Assembly: GCA_029204225.1 (NCBI GenBank)
Contig: CM055094.1
Coordinates: 11,267,153 to 11,331,152 of the forward strand
Direction: 5' to 3'
DNA: 64,000 nucleotides
Origin: Diphasiastrum complanatum
Taxonomy: Eukaryota; Streptophyta; Lycopodiopsida; Lycopodiales; Lycopodiaceae
The translations under genes and the position numbers were made by a program. Below the pieces are notes generated by a model, which saw nothing but the letters and a program-made list of their open reading frames with translations, searched no databases and had not been told where the DNA came from. Shown here piece by piece: positions 1-11,139 of this stretch; position 1 is the first letter of the stretch, and every line of letters starts with the position of its first letter.

Positions 1-272
1 TTTTACTCATAATTGGATTGCAAATACATCACATATTTATACATGAGTGCCTCGGGTCTAGGCATTAGGGCTTCCTCCGATCCATCCATTTTTAGCCCCT
101 AGCCTGTCTATGCACAATTTGGCCTCATTCCAAAGGTGCCATTCCAAAGCTAGGTTAGGGATATGACTTAGAAAAAAGTATCCTATGATTTTTGTCACGT
201 GCGACATCCTACAACATGGCCACAATGCAATTTACAAGCAAAAAAATCAAACTAGCTTGTGTAAATTTAACA
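1..272 (-). mobile_element. Start of a copia 3' LTR, cut by the window edge
   Basis: On the minus strand a purine-rich tract (GGCGAGGAGGAG, positions 285-274) is followed directly by TGTTAAATTTACAC. That is the usual polypurine tract to LTR junction at the 3' end of a Ty1/copia element. The coding remnant ending at 286 lies just upstream in the same orientation. The LTR runs out of the window at position 1, so its length and the target-site duplication cannot be seen. Confidence 0.6.
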
Positions 273-285
273 CTCCTCCTCGCCA

Positions 286-1018
286 CTAGTTTGTAGATAA
301 CATAGACTTGCTTATCAACCGAAGGGTTGATCTTGAATTCACAAATGCAGCTCTTTGAAGTGGTTTAGTGAGGATATCAGCAACACATTCACTACTTGCC
401 ACATGCTCCAAAGATACCTCCAAATGATGAGAGATCTCGATATGCTTTGATCTTGCATGGAAGATTGGGTTTGTTGCAAGATGTTGGGATGAAATGTTGT
501 CATTATAAATGATTGGAAGAGCATCATTTAAAACTTGAAATGAGTGCGAAGGTTGAAGATGGATTACCCTCGACTTGCTTGCCCTTGTCTTGTATGTGAG
601 CCTTATTGGCTCTATTCTAACCCTTGATGACCTTCTTGGAGTGATTGGTACACTTGGCTCTTGCTCCTCCTCAAGATCAAGATTGTCTTGATCCTCAGCC
701 ACCTCCCTCTTGATAGCTTACTTGATTGAGCAATCAACAAGCTTATGCATCTTATTCTCATCAAATATGACATTTCTAGAAACCACAAACTTGTTGGAAG
801 ATGGAATGTATACCTTGTATCCCTTGCTTGCATTGCCATACATGAGCATGATCCCCTTGATTGATGATGGATCCTCCTTTGTCCTTGTCTCCAAAGGTGT
901 ATGCACATAGAAAATTCATCCAAATACCCATTGAGTCCTTGAGTTTTGGCTTCTTCCCATATAAGAATGTATGCTCACTGTGATAATGAAATCCTAATAC
1001 TTTGTGATTGATAATCAA
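286..1018 (-). pseudogene. Ty1/copia polyprotein remnant (integrase C-terminus fused to RNase H tail)
   Basis: Read on the minus strand from about 1018 downward, the first part matches the region after the copia integrase core (motifs TKEDPSSIKG, YKVYIPSSNK, VSRNVIFDE near 880-740). A linker with TPRRSSRVRIEP follows near 640. The reading then jumps to the end of RNase H: IYNDN, LATNPIFHARSKHIE, and SECVADILTKPLQ near 400. The whole reverse transcriptase is missing, so this is an internally deleted copy. There is a frame change near 715. The wording is very close to the element at 9190-12691 (shared LATNPIFHARSKHIE and TKEDPSS), so both belong to one copia lineage inserted in opposite orientations. 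It is not a functional gene. Confidence 0.8.
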
Positions 1019-1270
1019 GATCTATCTCTCAATTTTATGGCAAGGGAACATATAATCCACATGCATAAAACCATCATTCAAGTACATTCACACGTGTGGA
1101 GAGGTGTACAACAAAAAAACTAAGTTTGGAAAAGTCTTGCTCTCGGGTAGAGAGAGAAATCAATATCAAAGAACTCAAGGAGAGAGAGAGAGAGTGTGTG
1201 TGTGTAGAAAAAGCTGGAAATGCAAAATTTCACTTTACTTCCAAGAAGAGGAACTATGTGAATGCTTTTA

Positions 1271-1468
<198 letters not shown>

Positions 1469-1470
1469 CC

Positions 1471-1535
1471 TACGTTGGGATAGAATAGCTTTGGGTAGGT
1501 GATCGAGCCCCCAAAGACTTTCTCGACCTAGGTGT
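1471..1535. repeat. Dispersed module next to (TC)n, copy 1
   Basis: The segment starting TACGTTGGGATAGAATAGCT recurs at 7195-7260. The first 30 bases are identical and the next roughly 30 are diverged (GAGCCCCCAAAG against GAGCCTCCAAAG). In both places a CT tract lies immediately to the left. I read it as part of the leader or LTR of a repeated element family. Confidence 0.75.
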
Positions 1536-1668
1536 TCTCTCTCTCTCCCTCTCTCCACTCTCTTTCTCCTCTCTCTCTCCTCTCTCTCTCTCTCTTCTTG
1601 CTATGCAGGTGAAGGCGAGGTTGCCGCTCCCAACGACGGACCCCTATGCTACATCGATGACACAACAG

Positions 1669-1686
1669 TGGCGCCGTTGCTGGCGA
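1669..1686 (+). promoter_or_regulatory. Primer binding site of a Ty3/gypsy-type element (tRNA-Asp type)
   Basis: TGGCGCCGTTGC followed by TGGCGA closely matches the tRNA-Asp 3'-end complement used by many plant Ty3/gypsy elements (Athila/Tat group). It lies two bases after ACACAACA, so an LTR would end near 1667. The LTR itself is obscured by CT-rich repeats, so the upstream limit is unknown. Confidence 0.6.
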
Positions 1687-2069
1687 GCGTCACACACTCG
1701 TTTTGCCACATAGCTTTCTTACTCTCTTCCTCTTTTTTCTCTCTCTCTCTCTCTTTTCTTCTCTCTCACCATTCTTTTTCTTCTAAAAATCGGAATTTTG
1801 GGATAGTTTAGCATGGAATAGTGTTAGTTTTTGTCGTTTTTGTGATTTTTTGTTAGAATGTACTATGAGGAGAGATTGTGAGGTGGGAGGACCAGATCCA
1901 AGCGCCCAATCCCTTTGTTTAATCCATAAAATCAGAAGAAAAAAAAAAAAAAGTTCAAATCTGCATTTTGGAGAGAAAAAGAGAGCCAAAATCCCATCAG
2001 ATTTTGATTTCTCTAAAACCAGTGGGCATGTACCTTTGCATGACTGGCAGCAACTCTAAGGTACTATCT

Positions 2070-2935
2070 TGCATAGAAGCCTGTGAGGGTTAGTTCCCAA
2101 CAGATTTTGAAAAAACAGAGAAAAATTCAAAAATCCTTTGTAAAAATCGAAAAAAATTTCAAAACTCAAAACTAACCTTCGCAGAACTCTCTGAAGTTCC
2201 ATCTCACTGAGACAAGGACACAGAGAAGTCTGCGAGAGTTAGATCCTAAAAAAAGCCCTATGAAGTTTTCCAAGAGCAAAAAGTCATCTACAACCTTCTC
2301 AGACAGCAAATTTTTGAGTTTCCTTGGGAGGTAACCTTCGCAGAGCTCTCTGAAGTCCCATCTCATTGAGACAAGGACATAGAGAAGTCTGCGAGAGTTA
2401 GATCCCAAAAAAAGTGCCCATGTAAAGGTTTCCAAGAGCAAAAAGTGGCCTAGAACCTTCTCAGACAGCAAATTTTTGAGTTTTCCTGGGAAGTAACTCT
2501 TGCAGCTTGGTAAGCAGGTGGATCTGACTTAGATACAAGTACATACCAACCTGCAAAGATTAGTTCCCAGAAAATCTCAAATTTCGGCCAAAAAATCCCA
2601 ACGAAATACACTTTTTTCAAGATTTTTTGAGTTTCTTTGCGAAGTAACTCTCACACCTTGCTAAGCAAGTGACTACGAGGGTTAGTTCCCAGAAAATCTT
2701 AAAATTTTGCCCAAAAAACCCCCAAAAAAATGCACTTTTTTCAAGATTTTTTGAGTTTCCTTGGGAAGTGACTCTCACAACTTGGTAAGCAAGTGAATCT
2801 AACATAGATACAAGCACATACTGGTCTGCAATGTTTAGTTCCCAGAAAATCTTAAAATTTTGCCCAAAAAATCCAAAAAATACACTTTTTTATGATTTTT
2901 GAAATCTACTAAGAAGTAACTCTCGTAGAGAGTTG
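2070..2935. repeat. Tandem array, five to six diverged units of about 120-163 bp
   Basis: A phrase of the type GTTAGTTCCCAGAAAATCTT or GTTAGATCCCAAAAAAAG recurs near 2090, 2238, 2397, 2560, 2680 and 2833. Each unit also carries an oligo-A/T tract, a TTTTTGAGTTTCCTTGGGA phrase and an AACTCTCGCAGA-like phrase. The two central units (about 2179-2338 and 2339-2505) are the most alike. The array sits between the tRNA-Asp-type primer site and the gag-like frames, where plant gypsy elements often carry tandem repeats in the untranslated leader. Confidence 0.8.
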
Positions 2936-3591
2936 TATAGTTAGATCTAATATAGGTTTATCTAATGTAAAATTTTTGCGAAGATCCAATGGACAGATCT
3001 AGAAATATCTAAGAAAATGTACTGAAAAGTGCCCAAAAAATGGGTTTTTTCAAAATCCTAACAAATCTGTCCTTCAAGAACTCTTGCAGAACTCACATTA
3101 TCTAGAAATGGTCCAGATATAGCTACTGTAGGAAGGTTGAAGGTTAGATTCACTCATCTCTGAAGAAATATTTTAAAAAAAATCACAAAAAACCAAGAAA
3201 AAGGACTAAAATCACACTATTAGCCAACTGAAACTGAACAGATCTTGTCAAATCTAGGTTGCAATTACATTATCCATCAAGATCCAACATCCCTGGATAG
3301 AATCAAGTGAATGAACCTCAGATCAAGCCGATCAGTTTCCTCCACATCAGCCACCATCCATCCATCATTCTTTTGTCCCATCTCTATTCCATCTTCTATT
3401 TCCATCTCTGTTAGATAGATCCATTTCTCTTTCCAATTTTATTTTCATCCTTATTGATCTATCTTTACTTACTCTTTTCTCTTCTTCTTATTCTTCTCCA
3501 AAAAAAAATAAAAATTGGAACACCAGCATCATTGAGTGGACTTTGAAGCAATTCACCAACCGGCTACTTTGCAACATTCTAGTGCTGAGCT

Positions 3592-4122
3592 ATGAAGACC
3601 ACCATTGCAGGATTATCTAAACTAAAAAAGTTTCTTGATGAAACAATCCGAGACTACACCTATCGGATCTTCCATTTAGTGAAGGATTGTGATCCACCGA
3701 TTCTCCAACTGATCATCATGGCAAAATACTATGATAGACTGTCCAAAAGGATCAAATCTGGTATGGCAGAATTAGCATCCTATTCATCACGTGCACAACT
3801 CCGTAAGGATGCTGCCATGATGGAACTGCAACACGAGATGAAGAGCTCTGATGAATCATCAGATGGAAAATCGGAGAAACAAGAGTCAATAATGAGCGAT
3901 GATCCAGCAAGAATGGAACCCCATGCAAGGCGACTAAGTGTAGCAAAGTCAAGCAGATCAAGTGCAATGGAAGACCAAGAACCTTGCACTTCAAGTTCAG
4001 GCCGTCCTCAAGCTTATACTCGCACAGTCAATTTTCTTAAAAAGGACGAATGTACCTTCTGCTTTGGAGATCATCCAAGTACCAGGTGTCCAATCAAGAA
4101 TCCACGCTTATTAAAAGGATAG
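3592..4122 (+). pseudogene. Gypsy-like gag fragment with zinc knuckle
   Basis: A 176-codon frame whose first 60 residues are helical and whose middle is Ser/Glu/Lys-rich. Near the end (4051-4089) is a zinc-knuckle variant CTFCFGDHPSTRC with spacing CX2CX3HX4C, one residue shorter than the classic CX2CX4HX4C. It follows the tandem array and primer site and is followed by two more broken frames of the same protein. I infer a nucleocapsid-type gag of a Ty3/gypsy-like element. No capsid domain was confidently recognised. The ATG is simply the first in the frame; the true start may have been lost. Confidence 0.55.
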
Positions 4123-4291
4123 AATGCAGAGCAACAAGTTCATCGACGGCGAGATCCAGTGGTTCAATGGTCAGAAGCAAAATCAAGCTGACAAGGAGCT
4201 CACCAAAGGATGGATGCCAGATTAATCCACCTAAATCACGAGCTTCTTCAATAACCAGTGGCAAGGTAGAAGTTTTGGTTATATCCTCTTC

Positions 4292-4561
4292 ATGTCACCG
4301 AACTCAATAGAGGACCATAACATCCTACCAGTCTATTTTGTGGAAGATCCTAAGGGGAATGTGTTACCGGTGTATGCCTATCAACTTAGAGGCGATGGCA
4401 TACTGCACTCAGTTAGGTGCTATGGATGCGGAGGAAAACACCGTCATGCTGAATGTCCACATCGAGGGGATCCATCAACATTACAATGCGAAGTTAATCA
4501 TCCATGTCGAGATTGCCCGATGAGAAATTCACAAGTAGCAGGAGGCATTTGGCCTAGGTAG
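4292..4561 (+). pseudogene. Second gag-like zinc-knuckle fragment
   Basis: An 89-codon frame containing ILPVYFVEDPKGN and a second zinc-knuckle variant CYGCGGKHRHAEC (4418-4456). It has the same CX2CX3HX4C spacing as the knuckle at 4051 and is followed by a further Cys/His cluster (CEVNHPCRDC). It is offset in frame from the preceding fragment, so at least one frameshift separates them. Probably one decayed gag/pol precursor with its neighbours at 3592 and 4576. No enzyme motif is visible. Confidence 0.5.
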
Positions 4562-4575
4562 ACCAACATGCACCT

Positions 4576-5168
4576 ATGGTGACTCTTCCACCTCGAATGC
4601 ACTATAAAAGAAAAATCTTACTGCCATCGGATTATGAAACAAGTCAGGAAGAAGACAATCTGGCAAAAGTCCCAAAGTATGCAAAGATACCCTCGGACAA
4701 ACAAGTAAAACCATCACAGAAGACAGAGATGGTAGAATCCATCAGGCCAATGGTAAATAAGGAAGTCAAGAAATTGGCAACCAATGAAGTCTAGTGGATT
4801 TTACCAAGCCTCTTGGCGCAATCAATGCAAAGAATTCCTAGTGATGAATTACAAAGGGGCCTAGCGTCAATGGAGCTATGAGAAGGCAATTCAACACAAA
4901 ATCCAAGGGAAAGTGCAATCACACAGGGAAGTGTAATGATCAGGGGAAGACTAAGGTTAATGATTGCCCCTCAACGAGCAAGATTCAACCAAAGTCTCCT
5001 TGTTCCACAATGCCCAAACTATCGCCAAAGTCGGGAATAACCATTCTTCAAAGGCCTAATCCAGGGAATCCAAGGCCAAATAGGCCTCCAGTCCAGCAAG
5101 CACCAGTGCTTACAATGACAAAGCCTTGTCCTCAATTTGTGAGATTGACTATTGAGGAAGGTCAATAG
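4576..5168 (+). pseudogene. Lys/Pro-rich decayed frames of the gypsy-like element
   Basis: Two short frames (4576-4794 and 4878-5168) rich in Lys, Ser and Pro, with no recognised domain. They continue the direction and composition of the gag-like fragments upstream and end before an LTR-like block. Between 5169 and 5588 only stop-interrupted frames are seen. Likely linker sequence of the same decayed element. Confidence 0.35.
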
Positions 5169-5588
5169 GTTATGGCATACCACGAATACCTAGATTGACA
5201 AGAAAGTCAAGCTAGCACATCATATCTACCTTACAATTTGAGGGAGTCTATGACATTGGGACCAGTTGCACTGATCTATGAGAACCCATTATATCAGCAA
5301 GATTTATCTTGGGATCCTCCGATGGAATGCCTCGACTACCCAATTGTCAATGAACAAGGTTATCTGGTATGGCCACCAGACCCTTATGGATATTATTGAA
5401 AATATGGCAAGTCCAGGTTCTTGCTGCTCAACAATCAATAAAGCCTCAGGTTTTATGGAATTGAATTCTATCCATGCTTTTTTCTGAAGCACCCATGTCC
5501 TAGCAATAAAAGAACCGACAACAGCGCCCCTTCATGACAGTTGTAGCCTAATGCCGAGGGACCGACACTACTTTGGGCCATGGAACCT

Positions 5589-6235
<647 letters not shown>

Positions 6236-6923
6236 CTCAACCATGACTCAATGTGATTCGGATGGAGTTCAGATGCGATCGTTGAACACTGCTGGCTGAA
6301 TCACTCCTACAGTCCTCCCAAATGTAGTTAGGCACTGTTGATCTACGTTTATAAATAAATGCAGCATTCAACAAATACAACCAATGTGCAGAATTGAAAT
6401 GAATGGGAGAATCAGACATATGAATAACAGCAGATACATTTGCATTCAAGATCAGACACGACAAGAAAATCATCTATGTTGATCCTTCTTTGATTCTTCA
6501 AGCACTGCATGCAAATCCATGTAGTGCATTGGCGTGGGAGAAACACGGTTCTCTCACGAGTAATAGTCTCGCTTTACTAGCGGACGATTGGATCTACGGA
6601 TCCCAGAAAAATTGTCTTCGCACGCAGGCGGACATGTATTCTATAATTTCAGCATCAGACTACTTCATTACACTTTATGTGTGCTCTGTCATCTGGTGTC
6701 AAGTATCATCCAGCAAGTATATAGTCACTCTATGTAGCTTTTAGATTAGAGTGATTAAGCATCTACAACTAATCAGGAAATTACAAGAGTGGCAGATTAG
6801 CCACAACCTAAAGTGTATCTATTGACGTCATGTCATCAGATCAGACATCTATACTTCTGGGTACTTGCATGATCTTGCTGGTACTCTTTGGAGCGTGAAA
6901 GGACAGGAGAAGGTTTCACAATG

Positions 6924-6993
6924 TTGGTTTCGTTTCCGTCGTTGGTTTCGTTTCCATCGTTGGTTCCATTTTCATCGTTGGTTTCATTTCGGT
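6924..6993. repeat. 18-bp minisatellite, about four units
   Basis: The unit GTTGGTTTCGTTTCCATC repeats with small changes. On the minus strand it would read as a repeated Asn-Glu-Thr-Asn-Asp-Gly hexapeptide. No wider protein context is seen, so I treat it as a minisatellite. Confidence 0.8.
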
Positions 6994-7176
6994 CGTCTGT
7001 CTTTTCTTGTACCGGACCGCAAAAGATTCTCATTCATGAATCTTTTGTATTCGCGAATTGTTTATGTTCGTCTCTTTTGACTTTCATGTTCGCAAACCAT
7101 TCGTCTTCGTGTTTCATGTCAGGCGGAGGGCTGAAAGCTAGCAAGGCTTTGTAGTTAGAAACATTTTGTTTCTTCA

Positions 7177-7262
7177 TCTCTCTCTCTCTCTCCCTACGTT
7201 GGGATAGAATAGCTTTGGGTAGGTCCTCGAGCCTCCAAAGCCTTCTTAACCTAGGCATTGAG
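7177..7262. repeat. Short (CT)n plus dispersed module, copy 2
   Basis: A 16-bp CT tract (7177-7192) and then the same 30-base segment as at 1471-1500 (TACGTTGGGATAGAATAGCT onward), diverging after about 60 bases. It lies just before the unidentified ORF pair at 7300-8418, matching a leader position. Confidence 0.75.
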
Positions 7263-7303
7263 GGAGAGAGTTAAAACAACAATTATCGACTCTGGGCATC
7301 ACG

Positions 7304-7824
7304 TTGATGGTTCAGATGGTGGTGATGGGGCAAGCTTTCAACAATTGCCAACAAATAATCAAGGCTCGACATTTCAAGGGCAGTCTCAAGGACCACAAGC
7401 TCAACCACCAACCAATTCTTAGGGCACCGGTGGTACTTCCTCCCAACACCAATTCACTTCTACTGCCTCTAACCCAATTGATACAACTAACCTTCTCTTT
7501 TCACGCCAATTTTCTCCCAAATCCCAATGGATCGCTGCTTCTAACCCTTCACCTCCCCTCTCCCCTGAACCAGACCCCCAAGTTGAACATGCCTTGGCTG
7601 CTGAAGCTCCCACCATACGACACCGGATCTCTCCAACTGCACCGAGCAAGGAGCACCTCATCTCCCAGAAGTTTGCAAAACAATACCAACCCAAGGAGCG
7701 CGGCGGGTACATCTTACCTAACCTGGATCACTGCAAAACTCACAAGGAAGTCGTTAAGCTCTTGGATCCGCAACCTGCCTGGCGACACCAACTCTTCTTG
7801 CAAAGCAAAACATCCATGAAGTGA
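7304..7824 (+). pseudogene. Unidentified retroelement-like ORF, N-terminal part
   Basis: Two overlapping plus-strand frames cover this stretch. The one ending at 7824 looks protein-like: a Q/P/S-rich start (one stop near 7420), then SKEHLISQKFAKQYQPKERG and GGYILPNLDHCKTHKEVVKL. No known family was recognised. It follows the (CT)n-linked module and is followed, after a gap with stops, by the 7969-8418 frame, which ends just before a polypurine tract and LTR-like start. I infer the coding remnant of a non-autonomous LTR element of unknown function. Confidence 0.4.
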
Positions 7825-7968
7825 TATCTCAAAGCCCCGACATACATGCGCATCAATCCATATTATTACCCGGTGGCATGTAGAGAACCATTTTTCACCA
7901 CAAAGCGAAAAAAAAAGATTTAGTGGCCCAAGCTAACTGGTGTACATACTGGCAATCCCGCAGACGAC

Positions 7969-8418
7969 ATGATTACCAATTGTCGTGTCTTTCACCAAAA
8001 ACATCATGGCAACCCGAATCGGGATGTGCGCTATTTTGCAGATAATTGCGGCCTGGTTGCTTTCTTGGAAAAACTCAATGGCTATTGGGATAGAGGCCTC
8101 CCACCAATCGCCCTTGATATCAGTAAGCCCTTGCAGACAGAAACAGATCACATCAACGTGGCCCGCCTTTACTACCGTGTCGCCCTCACTTCTGTGTTGC
8201 ACGTCGATATGGTGGAACTCTGGAAGATCCACGGTTTCTTGCAAGGCATGCTACATTACTACAAACAACTACCCTTCCTCAATAAATTGTGTTGGCAAAT
8301 GATGGAAGGCATTGGCAATAAAATCTATCAGATCTGCCAACAACACTCCTGCCTCCAGGAAGCTCAAAAGATCCAGGAAGAAAAAGCTTCGATTGGTGTG
8401 GGACCACCAATCCAATAA
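7969..8418 (+). CDS. Unidentified 149-codon ORF upstream of a polypurine tract
   Basis: An intact frame with mixed, non-repetitive composition (for example CRVFHQKHHGNPNRDVRYFA, ending EEKASIGVGPPIQ). It has several His/Tyr/Trp residues, but I recognise no catalytic motif and no signal peptide or membrane span. The stop codon at 8416-8418 lies two bases before GGAGGGGGATAA and the LTR-like TGTTAGCA palindrome. This is the usual spacing between the last codon of an LTR-element polyprotein and its polypurine tract. It could be the C-terminus of an unfamiliar polyprotein. A host origin is less likely. Confidence 0.4.
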   Translation: MITNCRVFHQKHHGNPNRDVRYFADNCGLVAFLEKLNGYWDRGLPPIALDISKPLQTETDHINVARLYYRVALTSVLHVDMVELWKIHGFLQGMLHYYKQLPFLNKLCWQMMEGIGNKIYQICQQHSCLQEAQKIQEEKASIGVGPPIQ

Positions 8419-8430
8419 GGAGGGGGATAA

Positions 8431-9180
8431 TGTTAGCATATGTGCTAACACATAGAAAAATAAAAAGAGAGAAATAAAACTCCGTGGCATGTGTTTTGTA
8501 AGTCCACGTATGAGTGTCTGTTAATAAACTTCTGCCATGGCATGTGTTTTGTAAGCCCATGAGTAGAAGCTTAAATAATAATAAAATAGCTTAAACTTAG
8601 ATTTAGAACTTAGACTTAGAAAACTTAAGATTAGAAATATTTTGTCTTAAGTTTTTCTAAGTTAAAAAACTTTGATGTTCTAAATCCTAATTTAGAAGTT
8701 CTAGAAAGACTAGAAATAGATTAGTCCCATAAGTTAGTGGATACTTATGGAAGACTCTATCATTCTATTTCTTTGTGTTCCCATTGGAAGGTGCATAGCT
8801 TGAGGGAAGGTGCTCGGGCCTCCTCTTGCCTCCTTTCATTGGCTTTTATTGTGGCATGTTTTAAATTGCTTTATGCTTAGTTTAGCCGCATTCTATCATT
8901 CTCCATCCCCTTGGGTGTTAATGTAGTTTTTTAGCTTAATGCTAGTTGGGTAAGCCTTAGTAAGGTTTTGCTTTTGTCATCTTAGTTAATTTCATTCCCA
9001 TTTCAAGCACAAGTTGGGTAAGCCTTAGTGCTTCCATCATTGTTTTCCATTTTTGCATTTCTGTTGAAGCTTGGTAGGAACTTAGGAAGTGGACGATCCT
9101 CCCTATACTACACTGTACCATAAGTAGATCTAGCCAACATTCCCAAATCATATTTACCTTCAACATTAATTTGCTTACTG
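8431..9180 (+). mobile_element. LTR-like sequence, right limit unknown
   Basis: Preceded by the purine tract GGAGGGGGATAA, it opens with TGTTAGCATATGTGCTAACA, a perfect 8-bp inverted repeat around TATG. It includes two imperfect copies of GGCATGTGTTTTGTAAG (about 8487 and 8539) and two of AGTTGGGTAAGCCTTAG (about 8944 and 9012). No second LTR copy was found, so the end is a guess. The next copia element starts near 9190. Confidence 0.4.
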
Positions 9181-9272
9181 TTGTCCTAAGAGCCTAGAAG
9201 ATAACGTACCCTTCTATACCTTCTGATGAGAGCATTAAGGAATGAGAGCTTGTTCAAATTATTCTTAATGAA

Positions 9273-9788
9273 TTGCTGGATGCTCATGCTAACGTTGTTC
9301 AAAGTATTGCTATTCAAAAGACTTTGCCAAGTTTGATGGATCTTCAAGAGATCTTGATCAATGAAGAATATAGGCTTCAAGCAAGAGGTGGATCTACATC
9401 GACACTTCAAGAGGAGGCCATGTTCACAAACGGCAAATTCAAGGGAAAAAGGAAAAGTAAGTGCTCTAAAGAGCAAGATCAAGTGCATGTTTCTTCAAAT
9501 GGCAAAAGGAAAGACAGATCAAAGCTCAAGTGCTTCTATTGTGGCATCAAAGGACACTTTGCAAGTGAGTGCTACAAGAAGAAGAGAGATCAAGGAGACA
9601 ATCAAGGTAATCTTACTCTTCATGAGGATGGTTTGGATGTACAAGATGCAAATGATGATGCTTTTGTGATGTCTTCATGTATGCTTGCTAATGATGGAGA
9701 TCTAGATCCATGGTGGATTGATAGTGGAGCAAGTTCACACATGACTATGACAAAGAGTACTTTACTCTTTGTTGGCATATGGAGATGA
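9273..9788 (+). pseudogene. Copia gag C-terminus and protease
   Basis: The frame carries the nucleocapsid knuckle CFYCGIKGHFASEC (CX2CX4HX4C, near 9531-9572) and then the aspartic protease signature WWIDSGASSHMT (near 9712-9747). The gag N-terminal half is largely missing. The frame breaks at about 9788, within protease. In an intact element these parts bind the RNA genome and cleave the polyprotein. Confidence 0.88.
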
Positions 9789-9869
9789 CAAGAGGGTGAT
9801 CTACACAGCCAATGATGGTGAGTGTGCAATCAAAGGAATTGACACAGTTCCTATTTCTCTCTCTTTCAT

Positions 9870-11097
9870 TTGGAGGATGTCTTGTTTATTCCATCTATTA
9901 CCAAGAATTTGCTTAGTGTGAGTCAATTGCTAAGTAAAGGCCTCAAGGTTGAGTTTGATGGAGATGCTTGTATGATCAAAAGGAAGGATGTCTTGATTGG
10001 AAAAGGTAAAAGGCAAGGGAAGTTGTTCAAACTAGATGCTTGTGTTATTGCTAACCAAGTTGGATGTGTTGCAAGAGAGCAAACACCTATTCAAGAGGTT
10101 TGGCATAAAAGGATGGGACACCTCAACTTCAAGTCATTGGAGGTAATGGCCTTCCAAGTTCCTTAAGTGGCATCAATCATGTTTGTGAGTCTTGTGCTTT
10201 GTCTAAGTCACATAGACTACCTTATACTAGATCTACAAAGCCTTTTCAAATAGTACATTCGGATATTCATGGAATTACTACAATTAGCAATAGTGGAGCT
10301 AAGATGTATGTAACCTTCATTGATGATTTTAGTAGATTTTGTTGGATCTATCTACTAAAGAGCAAAGATGAAGTGTATGATGTCTTTGTTAAGTTCAAGA
10401 ATGCAAGGGAGAACCAATTTTCCACAAGGATCAAGTGCTTAAGGAGTGACAATGGTGGTGAGTACATATCTACCAAGTTCAAGGCCTTTTGTGATGAGCA
10501 TGGGATCAAAAATGAGTATACAAGACCAAGGACCCCAGAACAAAATGGAGTGGTTGAAAGGAATAATAGGACTTTATGTGAAAATGGTAATCCATGAGGT
10601 TAAGTGCTAATCTTGATAAACCATTTTGGGATCAAGCTCTGCTGTGTGCCAATTTCTTGTGCAATAGATGGCCGAGTGCTATTTTGGATGGAAGGACACA
10701 TTTTGAGATGCTATTCAAGAGGAGGCTGAGTGTCAACTTTCTAAGAACTTTTGGATGCACATTCTATGTCAACATTACTCTTGATGATAGGACCAAGGAG
10801 GATCCATCTTCGAGGAAAGGTATTTTTGTTGGATATAGTGAGGTGAATAAATCCTACAAGGTTTACATTCCTACTACTAACAAGGTGATTGTTGGTAGAG
10901 ATGTCATTTTTTATGAGGGAAACATTCCAAAAGTTTCTTCAAGTACTATTGATGATGATGTGGATGGATCTAACATTCTTGATGTTGATGTAAAGGATCC
11001 TACTTTAGATGGTGATGATGATGGACCATCAAGTCAAAAGCCAAGGAGAACATCAAGGGAAAGACAAGTACACATATTGAAAAGAGTAAGCAAGTAG
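9870..11097 (+). pseudogene. Copia integrase (zinc domain, catalytic core, C-terminus)
   Basis: Three successive frames. 9870-10166 has the pre-integrase region (NLLSVSQLLSKG, VWHKRMGHLNFKS). 10199-10597 has the catalytic core, with the first Asp in IVHSDIHG, the second in LRSDNGGEYIS and the Glu in PEQNGVVERNNRT. 10594-11097 has the C-terminal part (FWDQALLCANFLCNRWPS, DDRTKEDPSS, YKVYIPTTNK, VGRDVIF). The D,D,E triad is readable, but the frame breaks at about 10165 and 10590 destroy the protein. Confidence 0.9.
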
Positions 11098-11139
11098 TTT
11101 CTAGAAATTATGTTCTATTCCTAACCTCTTTTAATGACC

